Origin: an uncultured Roseburia sp.
GTDB lineage: Bacteria; Bacillota_A; Clostridia; Lachnospirales; Lachnospiraceae
Length of the DNA: 64,000 nt
Direction of reading: 5' to 3'
NCBI GenBank assembly: GCA_900557275.1
Contig: USRX01000001.1
Location: 174,151-238,150, forward strand
Below the pieces are notes generated by a model. It worked only from the letters and a program-made list of their open reading frames with translations, did no database searches and had not been told where the DNA came from. Every line of letters begins with the position of its first letter. The first letter of the stretch is position 1. Positions 62,994 through 64,000 of this stretch are shown one piece after another. The translations under genes were made by a program, and so were the position numbers.

Positions 62994-63882
62994 CCTTTTT
63001 ACCACGCAGGAAGAAAGAGACCAGAAGAATCAGGAGCATGTAAAAAATATTTCTGTTTATGACATCAGTGATTTTCCGAATCATCCATTTAAAGTAAAAA
63101 TGGATGATAAAATGGTGGAGACCATTGAAAGTATTCGAGAACATGGTGTATTGGTTCCTGCTCTTGTCAGAGAGAAGCCAACAGGTGGGTATGAAATGAT
63201 TTCTGGACACCGTAGAAAAATGGCAAGTGAACTGGCAGGGTTAGAAAATATACCTTGTATTGTAAGAAATCTCAGTGATGACGAAGCAGTTATTGTCATG
63301 GTTGACAGCAATCTTCAAAGGGAAGAAATATTACCATCAGAAAAAGCATTTGCTTACAAAATGAAGTTAGATGTCATGAAAAGACAGGGACAAAGAACTG
63401 ATTTAACTTCGTCGCCACTGGCGACAAAGTTGAAAGGGAAACGTTCTGATGAATTATTGGGTGAGGAGGTTGGAGAAAGTAAAGACCAAATCAGAAGATA
63501 TATTCGATTAACCTACTTGATACCGGAAATTCTTGATATGGTCGATAACAAGAAAATTGCCATGCGTCCGGCGATGGAGCTGTCTTATTTGCCAAAAGAA
63601 GAACAGGAGATATTGTACGATACCATGGAATCGGAAGATTGCACTCCAAGTCATGCACAGGCAATCAAAATCCGCAAATTTTCAGCAGAGGGCAGATTGA
63701 ATGAAGATGTTTTGTTGTCGATTATGGCAGAGGAAAAGCCAAATCAGGTAGAGCAATGGAAAATCCCTAAGAACCGACTGAAGAAATATTTTCCATCGGG
63801 GACTTCACAACAAAAAATGGAAGAAACCATTATCAAAGCACTGGAATTATACCGAAAACGGGAAAAAAGCAGGGAACGATAG
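62947..63882 (+). CDS. parB: ParB-type partition protein
   Basis: GTG start at 62947 behind GGGAGGTG. 311 residues. The N-terminal ParB/Spo0J domain has HPFKVKMDDKMVETIESIREHGVLVPALV-type sequence, GGYEMISGHRRKMASELAG and DSNLQREEILPSEKAFAY. The central HTH follows (SDELLGEEVGESKDQIRRYI), with a C-terminal part to KREKSRER. It would bind parS-like sites and stimulate ParA. A near-perfect inverted repeat (63405-63431) lies within the gene. Confidence 0.92.
   Translation: MAKSKEINMNLPSADDLFTTQEERDQKNQEHVKNISVYDISDFPNHPFKVKMDDKMVETIESIREHGVLVPALVREKPTGGYEMISGHRRKMASELAGLENIPCIVRNLSDDEAVIVMVDSNLQREEILPSEKAFAYKMKLDVMKRQGQRTDLTSSPLATKLKGKRSDELLGEEVGESKDQIRRYIRLTYLIPEILDMVDNKKIAMRPAMELSYLPKEEQEILYDTMESEDCTPSHAQAIKIRKFSAEGRLNEDVLLSIMAEEKPNQVEQWKIPKNRLKKYFPSGTSQQKMEETIIKALELYRKREKSRER
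63405..63431. repeat. Inverted repeat inside parB
   Basis: AACTTCGTCGCC-ACT-GGCGACAAAGTT, 12-base arms with one mismatch. It could be a parS-like site or a coding coincidence between the ParB domains. Confidence 0.55.
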
Positions 63883-64000
63883 GCGTTTTGACACCAAGGG
63901 AGAAGTCTATCCGTTGGCGGTCAATGAGAAATCAGTCTTTTTCTGTTTCCCCTCCCCACACCCTACCCCTTTGGTTTACCAGCAGATTACCAGCCGAAAA
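63883..64000 (+). other. Right edge of the window, non-coding as far as visible
   Basis: 118 bases after parB with no start-plus-ribosome-site combination that can be supported. A C-rich stretch (CCCCTCCCCACACCC) lies near 63950. Probably the spacer before the next element gene. Confidence 0.4.

Larger units (their letters stand above)
59692..64000. mobile_element. Left end of an integrative (probably conjugative) element
   Basis: From just after the tsf terminator the composition and gene content change. There are repeated GTTGGGGA motifs, an A+T-rich peptide-modification operon, then parA-parB of the kind carried by Lachnospiraceae conjugative elements. No integrase is in the window; it would lie at the other end. 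The exact attachment site cannot be fixed without the right junction. Confidence 0.7.

Overview
The window is chromosomal DNA of an anaerobic, spore-forming member of the Lachnospiraceae (Clostridia). The evidence is butyrate kinase, [FeFe] hydrogenases, cotJABC and sigK, a FabK-type fatty-acid operon, CodY, Trp T-box control, and the DUF5716/DUF5717 pair that I know mainly from this family. The genus cannot be fixed from sequence reading alone. No rRNA, tRNA, CRISPR array or insertion sequence was seen.

Layout. 1-10.5 kb: a metabolic island with three units. The first is a phosphate acyltransferase (5' partial), butyrate kinase and a PhlG/phloretin-hydrolase-like C-C hydrolase, closed by two terminator-like hairpins. 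The second is a PhlC-like thiolase and a PhlB-like zinc-ribbon/OB protein fused to an acyl carrier domain. The third is a ferredoxin, an AprA/fumarate-reductase-like flavoprotein, an [FeFe] hydrogenase and an MFS carrier. Together they suggest acyl-group cleavage onto a carrier, ATP recovery through acyl phosphate, and coupling of electron flow to hydrogen. This is the strongest candidate for an undescribed system. 10.5-23 kb: tandem PPK2, a CNNM/CBS membrane protein, an orphan DnaK, an EamA exporter, T-box-controlled trpBA, a CLC antiporter and an aminotransferase; the 960-base gap at 12.1-13.1 kb holds a 46-codon ORF and a short promoter-hairpin unit. 23-28.7 kb: a three-gene operon DUF5717-DUF5716 (Hsp70-like fold)-TPR protein of unknown job. 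28.9-33.3 kb: panG-panB-panC-panD-coaBC, making CoA precursors. 33.5-36.8 kb: cotJABC (minus) and a group B [FeFe] hydrogenase. 36.8-39.1 kb: a UvrD-like helicase and DUF1292.

39.2-47.6 kb: a complete type II fatty-acid initiation/elongation operon, acpP-fabK-fabD-fabG-fabF-accB-fabZ-accC-accDA, with a FabT-like palindrome over its promoter and a fused carboxyltransferase gene. 47.8-59.7 kb: TraX-like, DUF5662, RluA-type synthase, sigK, comM, dprA, a decayed receiver-domain remnant, topA, codY, rpsB and tsf.

59.7-64 kb: the left end of an integrated mobile element, probably an ICE. It begins right after the tsf terminator, where pyrH would be expected. About 300 bases of repeated TTGGGGA/TCCCCAA motifs are followed by an A+T-rich cargo operon that looks like a graspetide (omega-ester peptide) system: a 68-residue precursor candidate, an ATP-grasp MvdC/MvdD-like maturase and a three-helix membrane protein. 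Then comes parA-parB backbone DNA of more ordinary composition. The element runs off the right edge.

Starts were moved from the longest open frame where a Shine-Dalgarno sequence and family N-termini supported it (hydrolase, EamA, TPR, PanG, FabG, FabF, AccB, CotJA, ATP-grasp, membrane protein, ParA). All functions are by motif recognition; no database search was possible.
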